Positions 1-6,594 of a DNA stretch of 9,159 bases are shown one piece after another. Made by a program: the position numbers and the translations under genes. Under the pieces are notes generated by a model, which saw only the letters and a program-made list of their open reading frames with translations, made no database searches and was not told the origin of the DNA. The stretch comes from CAVWDI01 sp046259385. Lineage in GTDB: Bacteria > Chloroflexota > Anaerolineae > Anaerolineales > UBA4823. Every line of letters starts with the position of its first letter. The first letter of the stretch is position 1. Where the stretch lies: positions 1 to 9,159 of the forward strand of contig JBJYWI010000288.1 of assembly GCA_046259385.1 (NCBI GenBank), given 5' to 3'.

Positions 1-1655
1 TTGATTTCCCCAAATGTAAGCAATTGACGTTGATCGAGAAAGAGGATGTCTCCAGAGTTTTTAACTTGTTCGACCAGCGTTTTTGTCTTTTCCAGTGCTT
101 CAGTAACAATTTCTTTTTTCGGCATAGACACAGGACTGCCGATTGTATAAATATTCCAAGTAGGTAGAAATATTACCAGTAAAAGTAATCCCCGTATCCA
201 TTCGGGTAAAGAGGATACTTTAATATTTCTTACACTTTTAAGCATCAACCCTGCAAGTATTACAAGGGTGACTAGATACATGTCTAGATTGTGAAGATTA
301 TTGCCACCGCCAATTTTCACACTGATTACAAGCCCGACCAGGAAGAATGCAGAGGTGAGACCAAGATATGATAATTTTTGCAACCAGTTTAATCTCCACT
401 TATTTTGAATCGCCATCCACATCAACAACGCCATCAAAGGGAGTGTTTTGGAGATAATTCCCAGGACGATCCCCTGTTCGTAAGTGGCATTTGGGAGTAG
501 TCTGAACCATAGTAATGATTGGGAAAACGGGTAATCTGAAGTAAATTCCTGGGGGATAATGAGAGCAGGATACGCTGCGACTGCCGCAGCAAGTCCAGCG
601 AGGCATACAAGACCAATTGGGATAATTCTTTTCAAAATCGATTTCCAGCCATCTTCCTCCTTTATCTGAACTTCTGATAGAAGGATCATAGCTGTCCAAA
701 TAGCAGGCGCTGGCGCCCATGTATAGCGGCTGGAAGCTGCATAATAACTGGCCAGTACAACACCGATAAGTGACAGGATCCAGGAACCAGGACGGACAAA
801 AAGGACGACTAGGATCGCACAAAGAATTAATGGAGTGTATACGGGTCCCTGAAGCATAAACAGAAATACCCATAATACAATTATCCAGAATTTTATCCGG
901 GGATATTTCCCCCAGCGAGCAAGCAGAACACCCAGAATAATATGCGGCAGTATCCACAAAACTCTGTCCCATAATCTGTGCAGCCAGATTGGAGAGTCAG
1001 GGATCAAAAAAAGGATTCCCCAGAGAATATTCCTTCCAGGTTGAGAATAGGGAATTTCTATATTATCCAAGACAAGGTACCTGTTCTTTCCAAAAAAAAT
1101 CGAATAATCATAGAGACGGTTTCCTTCGGACCAGGTCAGCGAGAAAGGATAATTTGTCACAATTTTCAGGTAGTCTGCAACTGCGAAGGTAAAGCCGATA
1201 AATAAAATGCTGAAAAAGACGTTCGTCCACGATACGAGTCTATTTTTATCCGAGGTAATTGAGATGGAAAAGAAAAGGACAGTGATTAGCAATATGGTAA
1301 AGCGAATGAATGCCCCTGAGAATATATTTCCGTAAAAGGTGTAAATCAGGATGTAAATCGGAACTATGACAGCCGAAAAGGCGATTAACCATCGCAAAGG
1401 GCTAATGCGAAGGCGAATTTCTACAATAAAATTATGGATGGATATTACAGTTTCTTTATGCCAGATAGAGAGATAGAGGAAAGCGTACAGTAATATACTG
1501 CTTATCAACAATACCGTCAGTGCAACAGCCCATTTCAGAGATATTCTGCCTGATTCCAAATCCATAATTGGCGCCTGATCATAAAAATCTTTTATAACCA
1601 GGGCTGTTACGGCAGCAGCAATCAGGATAAATCCAATTTTTGCTATTTTTTTCAT
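1..1655 (-). CDS. Large polytopic membrane protein, possibly GT-C-like, uncharacterised (3' end outside window)
   Basis: The reading frame stays open for 551 codons to the left edge, so the C-terminus and stop are missing. ATG at 1655 is the earliest possible start, because a TAA lies directly before it in frame. The protein is almost entirely hydrophobic, with about a dozen predicted membrane segments beginning with residues 5-21. Two motifs stand out: TWSEGNR at 174-180, in a stretch between membrane segments that I infer faces outside, and KIGGGNNLHNLDMY at 447-460, before a late membrane helix. I remember similar pairs in unnamed membrane proteins of Anaerolineae. The acidic residue E177 could play the role of the catalytic acid in the outer loop of GT-C glycosyltransferases, but this is inference. 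After about residue 508 the chain becomes hydrophilic, probably the start of an extracytoplasmic tail. It lies 60 bp downstream of the GT39-like gene and could share its transcript. No Shine-Dalgarno sequence precedes it. Confidence 0.8.
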   Translation of the reverse strand, partial: MKKIAKIGFILIAAAVTALVIKDFYDQAPIMDLESGRISLKWAVALTVLLISSILLYAFLYLSIWHKETVISIHNFIVEIRLRISPLRWLIAFSAVIVPIYILIYTFYGNIFSGAFIRFTILLITVLFFSISITSDKNRLVSWTNVFFSILFIGFTFAVADYLKIVTNYPFSLTWSEGNRLYDYSIFFGKNRYLVLDNIEIPYSQPGRNILWGILFLIPDSPIWLHRLWDRVLWILPHIILGVLLARWGKYPRIKFWIIVLWVFLFMLQGPVYTPLILCAILVVLFVRPGSWILSLIGVVLASYYAASSRYTWAPAPAIWTAMILLSEVQIKEEDGWKSILKRIIPIGLVCLAGLAAAVAAYPALIIPQEFTSDYPFSQSLLWFRLLPNATYEQGIVLGIISKTLPLMALLMWMAIQNKWRLNWLQKLSYLGLTSAFFLVGLVISVKIGGGNNLHNLDMYLVTLVILAGLMLKSVRNIKVSSLPEWIRGLLLLVIFLPTWNIYTIGSPVSMPKKEIVTEALEKTKTLVEQVKNSGDILFLDQRQLLTFGEI

Positions 1656-1666
1656 TTATGAGTGGA

Positions 1667-1672
1667 ATTATA
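1667..1672 (-). promoter_or_regulatory. Possible -10 box (TATAAT) just upstream of the 1655 start
   Basis: The minus strand carries a perfect TATAAT here, ending 11 nt before the ATG at 1655. A -35 box at normal spacing is poor (TCAATA at 18 bp). Transcription would begin about 5 nt before the ATG, giving a nearly leaderless message, which fits the absence of a Shine-Dalgarno sequence. The region is AT-rich, so chance is a real alternative. Confidence 0.25.
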
Positions 1673-1715
1673 TATTAAGTATGAAGGGGATATTGACTGG
1701 TTGATCCTGTATTCT

Positions 1716-3431
1716 TCAATTGTTGTTCCGAAATACATGGATCCATGAATCTGGTTGGCATGTAACCTGAAGTGGGGTTGGATTCAGTTCATCGAAATTT
1801 CCTGAGAGGATAGCTTCTTTGTGCCACCCTGAATATGAGCGATCCTCAATCAGAACAAAATCAGCTTCGTCTATCCACTGCAATGCCAATTCTTTATTCC
1901 ATAATCCTTTTCTCANNNNNNNNNNNNNNNNNNNNNNNNNNNNNNNNNNNNNNNNNNNNNNNNNNNNNNNNNNNNNNNNNNNNNNNNNNNNNNNNNNNNN
2001 NNNNNNNNNNNNNNNGTCTTTTCTCCTTCTGGAGAGAATTAGCCAGATAAAGATCGAGGTAATGAGAATCAGAATCCCGATTAGCATTCCAAAAAAGGTT
2101 GGCACTATCCGTCGCAGGATCGGGTAATCGAAAGAGAATTTATTTATTAATACCTTGTCCAGTGTTACAGACCCTGGGGAATACTCCGGAAATGCTATGA
2201 CTGCTCTGGATATCTGGATGTTCAACAGAAGCTCACCTGTATTTTCAAAGGAACCCAGTCCTACTCCTGTAAATAATAATATGATCAAAATAGCCAAAAT
2301 CACTTGGATCCAGATAGGAAATTGTTTTCTCCAGCTTGAAAAAGAAGAAATAACCAGCAGCAGACCGATCAATGAGAAATACGCCAGATATCCGTCCAGG
2401 CAGAATACGCAGTAATTCTGTCCCAATGCTGACCAGAGGTGGATACCCCAGAGGCTGAGAAACAAAACAAGCAGGATGACGGATATTCGGAAAGCCTCCA
2501 TATCCTTCCACTCCGATTTTTTTGGCCACATCAATATGCTGATCAGGACTCCGACCAGAGGGATAAAATGGATTCGCAAACTAATCAGGAAGCTCAAAAT
2601 GCGGTTGAACATTGAAACGTCGGGATTCCAGATGTTGACTACCTCACCGGCGTACCGCCAGGAATCCAAAAAAGGGCTGATTTCTTGAGGTAACTGCCTT
2701 GCCCACATTGTCATGATACCTGGCCAGTAGATTGTATGAACCGCTATTACTACAGCAGCCCCAAGTATCAAGCAGAGGCTCCCGGTTTTCTTTCCATGCT
2801 GCCAGAAAATGTAAATTAAGATGTAAGGCAGAACCAGGAACATATTCAAACGGGTCAGCAGGAGTAATGCTGCCAGTAAAGTGCCGAGCACGATTTGCCA
2901 GGTTGGTCGATTTTTTCCCAACGTGAGGACGAATATCCAGATAAGCATGCACATAACCAGGACCTGTGGAACTGCTACACTGTATATTTTTATGATTGCC
3001 GGATTTAATGAAACCGCGAGTAAAGCCGCAGCAGCCCACCATTTATTGCCTATTCGACTTGCGATTATCCATAATCCCAGCAAGCCTAGCAACGCTAGTA
3101 CAATTGAAAAATATCTCCCCGGCCCCAATCCGGGACCAAAAATGTACTGGATTATCCCTGGAATAAGGAATGAGAACGGCATGTGGTTGCTCCAGGGACC
3201 ATATTCCTGATAAATCCTGTACTGACCTGATACAAAAAGAAACCCTTTGTACAGGTAAGCACCTTCATCGAGAGAAGATTTTCTATTACTGGCATAAATC
3301 CAGATTTGGACCAGGAATATTAAAACAGCCAGAAATGAGATTGCATCTGCGATACAGTTCTTGGACTTTATCAAATCAATAGATGATTTAGGAGTTCTGG
3401 TTGCTTGTTGCAGGTTTCCTTCAGTATTCAT
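1716..3431 (-). CDS. GT39/PMT-like polytopic membrane glycosyltransferase, interrupted by assembly gap
   Basis: The N-terminus fits the GT39 (ArnT/PMT-like) plan: a cytosolic tail, a first membrane helix at about residues 27-47, then LDEGAYLYKG with the D55-E56 pair, followed by EYGPWSNHMPFSF. In this family the acidic pair in the first outer loop is catalytic, and the enzymes move a sugar from a polyprenyl phosphate to an acceptor outside the membrane. Further helices continue to about residue 467. A 100-N gap then removes an unknown stretch, and the last 65 residues (from RKGLWNKE) resume as a soluble, extracytoplasmic-looking tail. The two sides happen to be in the same frame, but the gap length is probably a placeholder. 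I chose ATG 3431 because AGGGAAG lies upstream and a good promoter places the transcript start near 3469. A TTG at 3464 would have almost no leader and no ribosome-binding site. Acceptor and sugar are unknown. Confidence 0.75.
   Translation of the reverse strand: MNTEGNLQQATRTPKSSIDLIKSKNCIADAISFLAVLIFLVQIWIYASNRKSSLDEGAYLYKGFLFVSGQYRIYQEYGPWSNHMPFSFLIPGIIQYIFGPGLGPGRYFSIVLALLGLLGLWIIASRIGNKWWAAAALLAVSLNPAIIKIYSVAVPQVLVMCMLIWIFVLTLGKNRPTWQIVLGTLLAALLLLTRLNMFLVLPYILIYIFWQHGKKTGSLCLILGAAVVIAVHTIYWPGIMTMWARQLPQEISPFLDSWRYAGEVVNIWNPDVSMFNRILSFLISLRIHFIPLVGVLISILMWPKKSEWKDMEAFRISVILLVLFLSLWGIHLWSALGQNYCVFCLDGYLAYFSLIGLLLVISSFSSWRKQFPIWIQVILAILIILLFTGVGLGSFENTGELLLNIQISRAVIAFPEYSPGSVTLDKVLINKFSFDYPILRRIVPTFFGMLIGILILITSIFIWLILSRRRKDXXXXXXXXXXXXXXXXXXXXXXXXXXXXXXXXXXRKGLWNKELALQWIDEADFVLIEDRSYSGWHKEAILSGNFDELNPTPLQVTCQPDSWIHVFRNNN
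1916..2015. other. Assembly gap, exactly 100 N
   Basis: The round number suggests a scaffold gap of conventional length rather than a measured one. It falls inside the 3' part of the GT39-like gene, just after its last visible membrane helix and the basic RRRKD stretch. The true number of missing residues, and even the frame relation of the two sides, is not known from this sequence. Confidence 0.98.
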
Positions 3432-3441
3432 GCTGGAAAAT

Positions 3442-3448
3442 CTTCCCT
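3442..3448 (-). promoter_or_regulatory. Ribosome-binding site supporting ATG 3431
   Basis: The minus strand reads AGGGAAG, 10 nt before the ATG at 3431. The alternative in-frame TTG at 3464 has no comparable site. This decides the start of the GT39-like gene. Confidence 0.5.
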
Positions 3449-3475
3449 GGATTGATTTCAACAAAATATCGATTG

Positions 3476-3504
3476 ATTATATCGTTTAATTTTCGCCGTA
3501 GAAA
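3476..3504 (-). promoter_or_regulatory. Putative sigma-70-type promoter for the GT39-like gene
   Basis: The minus strand shows TTTCTA (3499-3504, 3 of 6 matches to the -35 consensus), a 17-bp spacer and a perfect TATAAT (3476-3481). Transcription would start near 3469, leaving a leader of about 38 nt before ATG 3431 that contains the AGGGAAG ribosome-binding site. It would drive the GT39-like gene and perhaps the downstream gene starting at 1655. Confidence 0.45.
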
Positions 3505-3568
3505 ATTTATTATGAAAACGCAGGAGTAGCTGAATTGGGTGATTAATAGAACAGGTTCACTGGATGTG

Positions 3569-3596
3569 GTAGCAGGTGGAATTAACCATCTTCTAC
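3569..3596. repeat. Imperfect 11-bp inverted repeat between divergent genes, possible operator
   Basis: GTAGCAGGTGG (3569-3579) and CCATCTTCTAC (3586-3596) flank AATTAA. Nine of eleven positions are complementary in DNA; as RNA there are ten pairs including one G-U. The dyad lies between the two divergent TATAAT boxes and ends about 30 bp upstream of the plus-strand -10 box. That position suits a regulator-binding site acting on both genes, but no regulator gene is in the window. It has no T-tract after it, so a terminator is unlikely. Confidence 0.4.
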
Positions 3597-3626
3597 GCTA
3601 TCGCCTTATTGCGGGTCAAACTCCGT

Positions 3627-3632
3627 TATAAT
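3627..3632 (+). promoter_or_regulatory. -10 box (TATAAT) upstream of the GT4 gene
   Basis: A perfect TATAAT sits 57 bp before the ATG at 3690. No good -35 box is found at 16-18 bp spacing (CTTATT at 16 bp is poor), so an activator or an alternative sigma factor may be needed, or the match may be chance. The leader would be about 50 nt and would contain the GGAGAA ribosome-binding site. Confidence 0.4.
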
Positions 3633-3678
3633 CTCATTTGGAACGCAGTCTGCCATGTATGTTATTTCCGGGATTTTT

Positions 3679-3684
3679 GGAGAA
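3679..3684 (+). promoter_or_regulatory. Ribosome-binding site of the GT4 gene
   Basis: GGAGAA lies 5 nt before the ATG at 3690, a good match and spacing. A second ATG at 3694 is in another frame, so the site fixes the start at 3690. Confidence 0.7.
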
Positions 3685-3689
3685 TGTAA

Positions 3690-4793
3690 ATGCATGTATG
3701 TTTAATCTCTGTTGAAATATTCGCATGGGGAAAATATGGAGGCTTTGGTCGGGCGACGCGCCTGATTGGAGGTGAGCTTGTAAAAAGAGGCGTTCAGGTT
3801 ACCGCAATTGTACCGAGACGGGAGGAGCAGAAACCGGTCGAGGAATTGGATGGCATCCGGGTGTTGAGTTTTAGATTTCCGGATTTCAGAACTGCCTCTC
3901 GTTTATTCAGAGAAACGACAGCAGATGTCTTTCATTCACAGGAACCATCAACAGGTACCTACTTGGCAATGAGAGAAAATCCTGATAAAAAACACATAAT
4001 GACATTTCGGGATCCGCGCACCCCAAAGGATTGGGGTATTGAATTGAAACTGCCGTCTTTAAATTATTTACAGGTGCTGGCCAATTGGATTTATGAGGAC
4101 AACTGGCTTGTAGATAATACAGTGCGCAATGCGGATGGTTGGTTTACGATAGGTCGATATTTAATTCCAAAGGTCAAAGAGAAATACGATCTTCAGGAAG
4201 ACCCGGTTTTTTTGCCCACGCCGGTTGGCGTACCTGCAACCGTTCAAAAGTCGGACAAACCTACAGTTTGCTACATGAACCGCTGGGACAGGCGTAAACG
4301 CCCGGAACTCTTTTTCGAATTGGCGAAAAAGTTTCCCAATGTGAATTTCCTTGCAGTTGGAAAGAGCCGCGATCAAAAATATGAAAAGGAATTACGAGAG
4401 AGATATGGGAGCCTTCCCAACTTGAATCTAGTTGGTTTTATAGACCAGTTTAACAGTGCTAGGCATTCGAAGATCCTACAAGACAGTTGGGTTTTTGTAA
4501 ATACCGCCGCAAGGGAAGCTTTGCCCAATTCGTTCATCGAAGCCGCAGCTCATGGTTGTGCAATTCTGAGTTCGGTAGACCCGGACGGGATTGCATCAAA
4601 TTTTGGTTATTACGCCGAGGATGATAATTTTGAGGAAGGTCTGGCTGCCCTGCTGGAAAATAACCGCTGGAAGCAAAAAGGTTTGGGGGGGCGAACATAT
4701 ATTCAGGATACCTTTGAATTAAATAAGGCAATCGATCGTCATCTGACAATATATGAAAACCTGACCGGGGTTAAGCGTCCTGATCTAGTATAA
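3690..4793 (+). CDS. Glycosyltransferase family 4 (GT-B fold), cytosolic
   Basis: This 367-residue protein has the usual length and order of a retaining GT4 enzyme, which transfers a sugar from a nucleotide-sugar donor to a lipid-linked or growing glycan acceptor at the cytosolic face. The N-terminal half begins with a beta-strand and a glycine-rich loop (KYGGFGRAT at 15-23). The C-terminal half opens with CYMNRWDRRKRPELFFELAK (194-213), where basic residues R201-K203 sit in the usual phosphate-binding position. The EX7E motif is E276 to E284 in EALPNSFIEAAAHGCAILS, the donor-binding signature of GT4. There is no membrane segment. It is the only plus-strand gene here: it diverges from the GT39-like gene and converges with the paralogue pair, so it has its own transcript. 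Donor and acceptor cannot be told from sequence. The family call is secure; the role in this locus is inference. Confidence 0.93.
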   Translation: MHVCLISVEIFAWGKYGGFGRATRLIGGELVKRGVQVTAIVPRREEQKPVEELDGIRVLSFRFPDFRTASRLFRETTADVFHSQEPSTGTYLAMRENPDKKHIMTFRDPRTPKDWGIELKLPSLNYLQVLANWIYEDNWLVDNTVRNADGWFTIGRYLIPKVKEKYDLQEDPVFLPTPVGVPATVQKSDKPTVCYMNRWDRRKRPELFFELAKKFPNVNFLAVGKSRDQKYEKELRERYGSLPNLNLVGFIDQFNSARHSKILQDSWVFVNTAAREALPNSFIEAAAHGCAILSSVDPDGIASNFGYYAEDDNFEEGLAALLENNRWKQKGLGGRTYIQDTFELNKAIDRHLTIYENLTGVKRPDLV

Positions 4794-4814
4794 ATCCATC
4801 CCGGCTGAATGGAT
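4794..4814. terminator. Weak hairpin between convergent genes
   Basis: ATCCAT (4794-4799) and ATGGAT (4809-4814) form a 6-bp stem with a 9-nt loop, directly after the TAA of the GT4 gene and 31 bp beyond the stop of the convergent gene ending at 4846. Neither strand has a clear T-tract (TTATACT follows on the minus strand). The position between convergent genes fits a weak bidirectional terminator; the structure itself is marginal. Confidence 0.25.
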
Positions 4815-4845
4815 CATTCTGGCTGGCGAGCAGGAGTGGAGGGTA

Positions 4846-6594
4846 TCAATCGATTAGAGATTGGATATCCAGGACTTTAAATTCCGATGTGCGGTATGCA
4901 ATAGGAAAATCTGAGACATGATCAGTTGCGGTCACCCAGTATCGCAGGGGGTATAACCGGGCAAGTTCTCTCACTTTTTGGTCATCCAGTTCATCATAAA
5001 AGTAACTTAGAACAAATTTCATATAAGGGTGGGTACTAATTCCCACTGCTTCGGGATTATAAAAATCATAGCCCACAGATTCCATGCGCGGTACCCATTG
5101 TTCGACATAACTGCGCTCCCAGAGGATTGCAGCCCCATCCTTGTATGTTACGTACACCGGTCTCATTGCGAGGCTTCGAAAATCGCTCCAGTTTGGATCA
5201 ACCAGGAAGAGGTCACCTTTTTCGGTATTTTCTTTAGCCCATTTCGATATTTCTATAATCTCCTCGTCTGGATATCTGACAAGATTGGCAAATTTAAAAG
5301 AGTGTGGTTCCTGTGAAAAAACAAATATGCCAAATAAGACCGCAACCAGAACGACTACGGCGGATAAGCGCGCCTCGCTCCCAGATTTCAATATGTGCTT
5401 CCATGTTGGATGCCAGTAGGCAAGGATGGCGATGATAACCCAAAAACTGACAATGATTAAGAAATCATCGATCGCTTTTTGCCAGGTGATGCAGATAAAG
5501 AACAGCACTATATACGCGGGTTTGTTGGCTTTGACGTTAGAAATTTTTTGAGCGCAAAGTGTGATAACAGACGTGCCGACCAGAATAAACCATATATCTG
5601 TAGCCCGAGCAGGGTGCATAACCAGCATTGAGGGAGATTCTGCCCAGTATGCGGCAAGATATGTGTATGCTACCCAGCCCAGTAGAACCAGAAGCCATAT
5701 TAACCCATAGATAAAGAGTTTTTTGTTCTCTTTTCTGAGCAGATAGAAGACGACAGAGGTAAAAATTACATACCCAAAGAAAATGTAGATTTCGGCTGGG
5801 TGCCAGGTGTGTGGATACAGGTGCATTGTAAAACGCGCTTTGCTGGCGAGAAGCCATAATTCACGTGCAACTGTATCAATTCGAAACGCTGACAGGGTTA
5901 ACAGGACGACTGGAAGGATCAGCAGTCCCAATAGCGCGAATGGAACTAACCATAGTCTCCAGGATTTCCTGTATTCCGGGTCCAGCAAAAAAACTGCTGC
6001 AAAGTAAGTGCTGGCATAAGTTCCATACATACTGTTTAAGGAGAATCCGATCGCCATCCAAACTGCCCATAAATACTTACGCTTAGAATAAAAAGCGGCA
6101 GCGGCCAATAAAAAGAATCCCAATGAGAGACTTGTTTGTTCAAAGTATGTGGAGAGAATTGTGCCGTGTCCAATCACGGATATAGGCCAGGTTGCGAAGA
6201 ATGCCATCACCCCTACTACTGCGAGAATATTCCTGGGGCTGATCGTATTCGCCAGGTAACCGGATGCGAAGATCATCAGTGCGCGAGCGAATAAGAAGAA
6301 GAATAAAAAAATGATTTCTATCGATATGGATTTTGCCGGTATAGCAAGCAACCGCCAGATTGGAGCAGCGTAGTTCACCAACGTTGAAACAAAAGGGTCG
6401 TTGGGAAATAGTGTAGGGTCGTTTACGGAAAGGATCAGTGGTATTGTTATCGCCTGGTTTCCGTAATAAATTCGATAACCAGTTATCAACAAGGACGTCA
6501 AGAACAGGATAATTCCATAAAACCAAACTAGGTAATTCCTGCTCACTTTAAACCCAGATTTAGAAGTGGGCACTGGTTTTGCCTCAACTGCCAT
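4846..6594 (-). CDS. Polytopic membrane protein with C-terminal outer domain, tandem paralogue 2
   Basis: I cannot name a function. The 582-residue protein has roughly eleven or twelve membrane helices (first about 24-40) and a soluble C-terminal region from about residue 430. Motifs shared with the upstream gene, in order: GYRIYYGNQAITIPLI (39-54), LFPNDPF with D66 in the first predicted outer loop, GHGT (142-145), YFEQTSLS (150-157), MYGTYAS (189-195), LYPHTWHP (259-266), HPARATDIWF (327-336), and in the C-terminal domain FLVDPNWSDFR and VTYKDGAAILW (roughly 463-492). The layout is GT-C-like, and D66 could be the catalytic acid. The C-terminal motif resembles what I recall of DUF6798, which should be checked. 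It overlaps the upstream gene by 11 nt. I chose ATG 6594 over GTG 6600 because that GTG lies inside the ribosome-binding site. A polymerase, ligase or glycosyltransferase role is possible. Confidence 0.85.
   Translation of the reverse strand: MAVEAKPVPTSKSGFKVSRNYLVWFYGIILFLTSLLITGYRIYYGNQAITIPLILSVNDPTLFPNDPFVSTLVNYAAPIWRLLAIPAKSISIEIIFLFFFLFARALMIFASGYLANTISPRNILAVVGVMAFFATWPISVIGHGTILSTYFEQTSLSLGFFLLAAAAFYSKRKYLWAVWMAIGFSLNSMYGTYASTYFAAVFLLDPEYRKSWRLWLVPFALLGLLILPVVLLTLSAFRIDTVARELWLLASKARFTMHLYPHTWHPAEIYIFFGYVIFTSVVFYLLRKENKKLFIYGLIWLLVLLGWVAYTYLAAYWAESPSMLVMHPARATDIWFILVGTSVITLCAQKISNVKANKPAYIVLFFICITWQKAIDDFLIIVSFWVIIAILAYWHPTWKHILKSGSEARLSAVVVLVAVLFGIFVFSQEPHSFKFANLVRYPDEEIIEISKWAKENTEKGDLFLVDPNWSDFRSLAMRPVYVTYKDGAAILWERSYVEQWVPRMESVGYDFYNPEAVGISTHPYMKFVLSYFYDELDDQKVRELARLYPLRYWVTATDHVSDFPIAYRTSEFKVLDIQSLID

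Noticed and set aside
400..972. 190-residue minus-strand reading frame
   Set aside because: It lies in another frame within the continuous 551-codon membrane-protein gene that covers 1-1655. Its product is Cys/Ser/Pro-rich with no recognisable motif, as expected of a shadow frame.
2022..2035. Small hairpin TCTCC-TTCT-GGAGA next to the gap
   Set aside because: It is a 5-bp stem inside coding sequence; no role is supported, and it is too weak to explain the assembly break.
2644..3042. 132-residue minus-strand reading frame
   Set aside because: It is fully inside the GT39-like gene in a different frame, and the GT39-like frame has the membrane-helix pattern and the DE motif.
3429..3464. TTG at 3464 as the start of the GT39-like gene
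   Set aside because: It has no ribosome-binding site and would lie about 5 nt from the predicted transcript start. ATG 3431 has AGGGAAG upstream.
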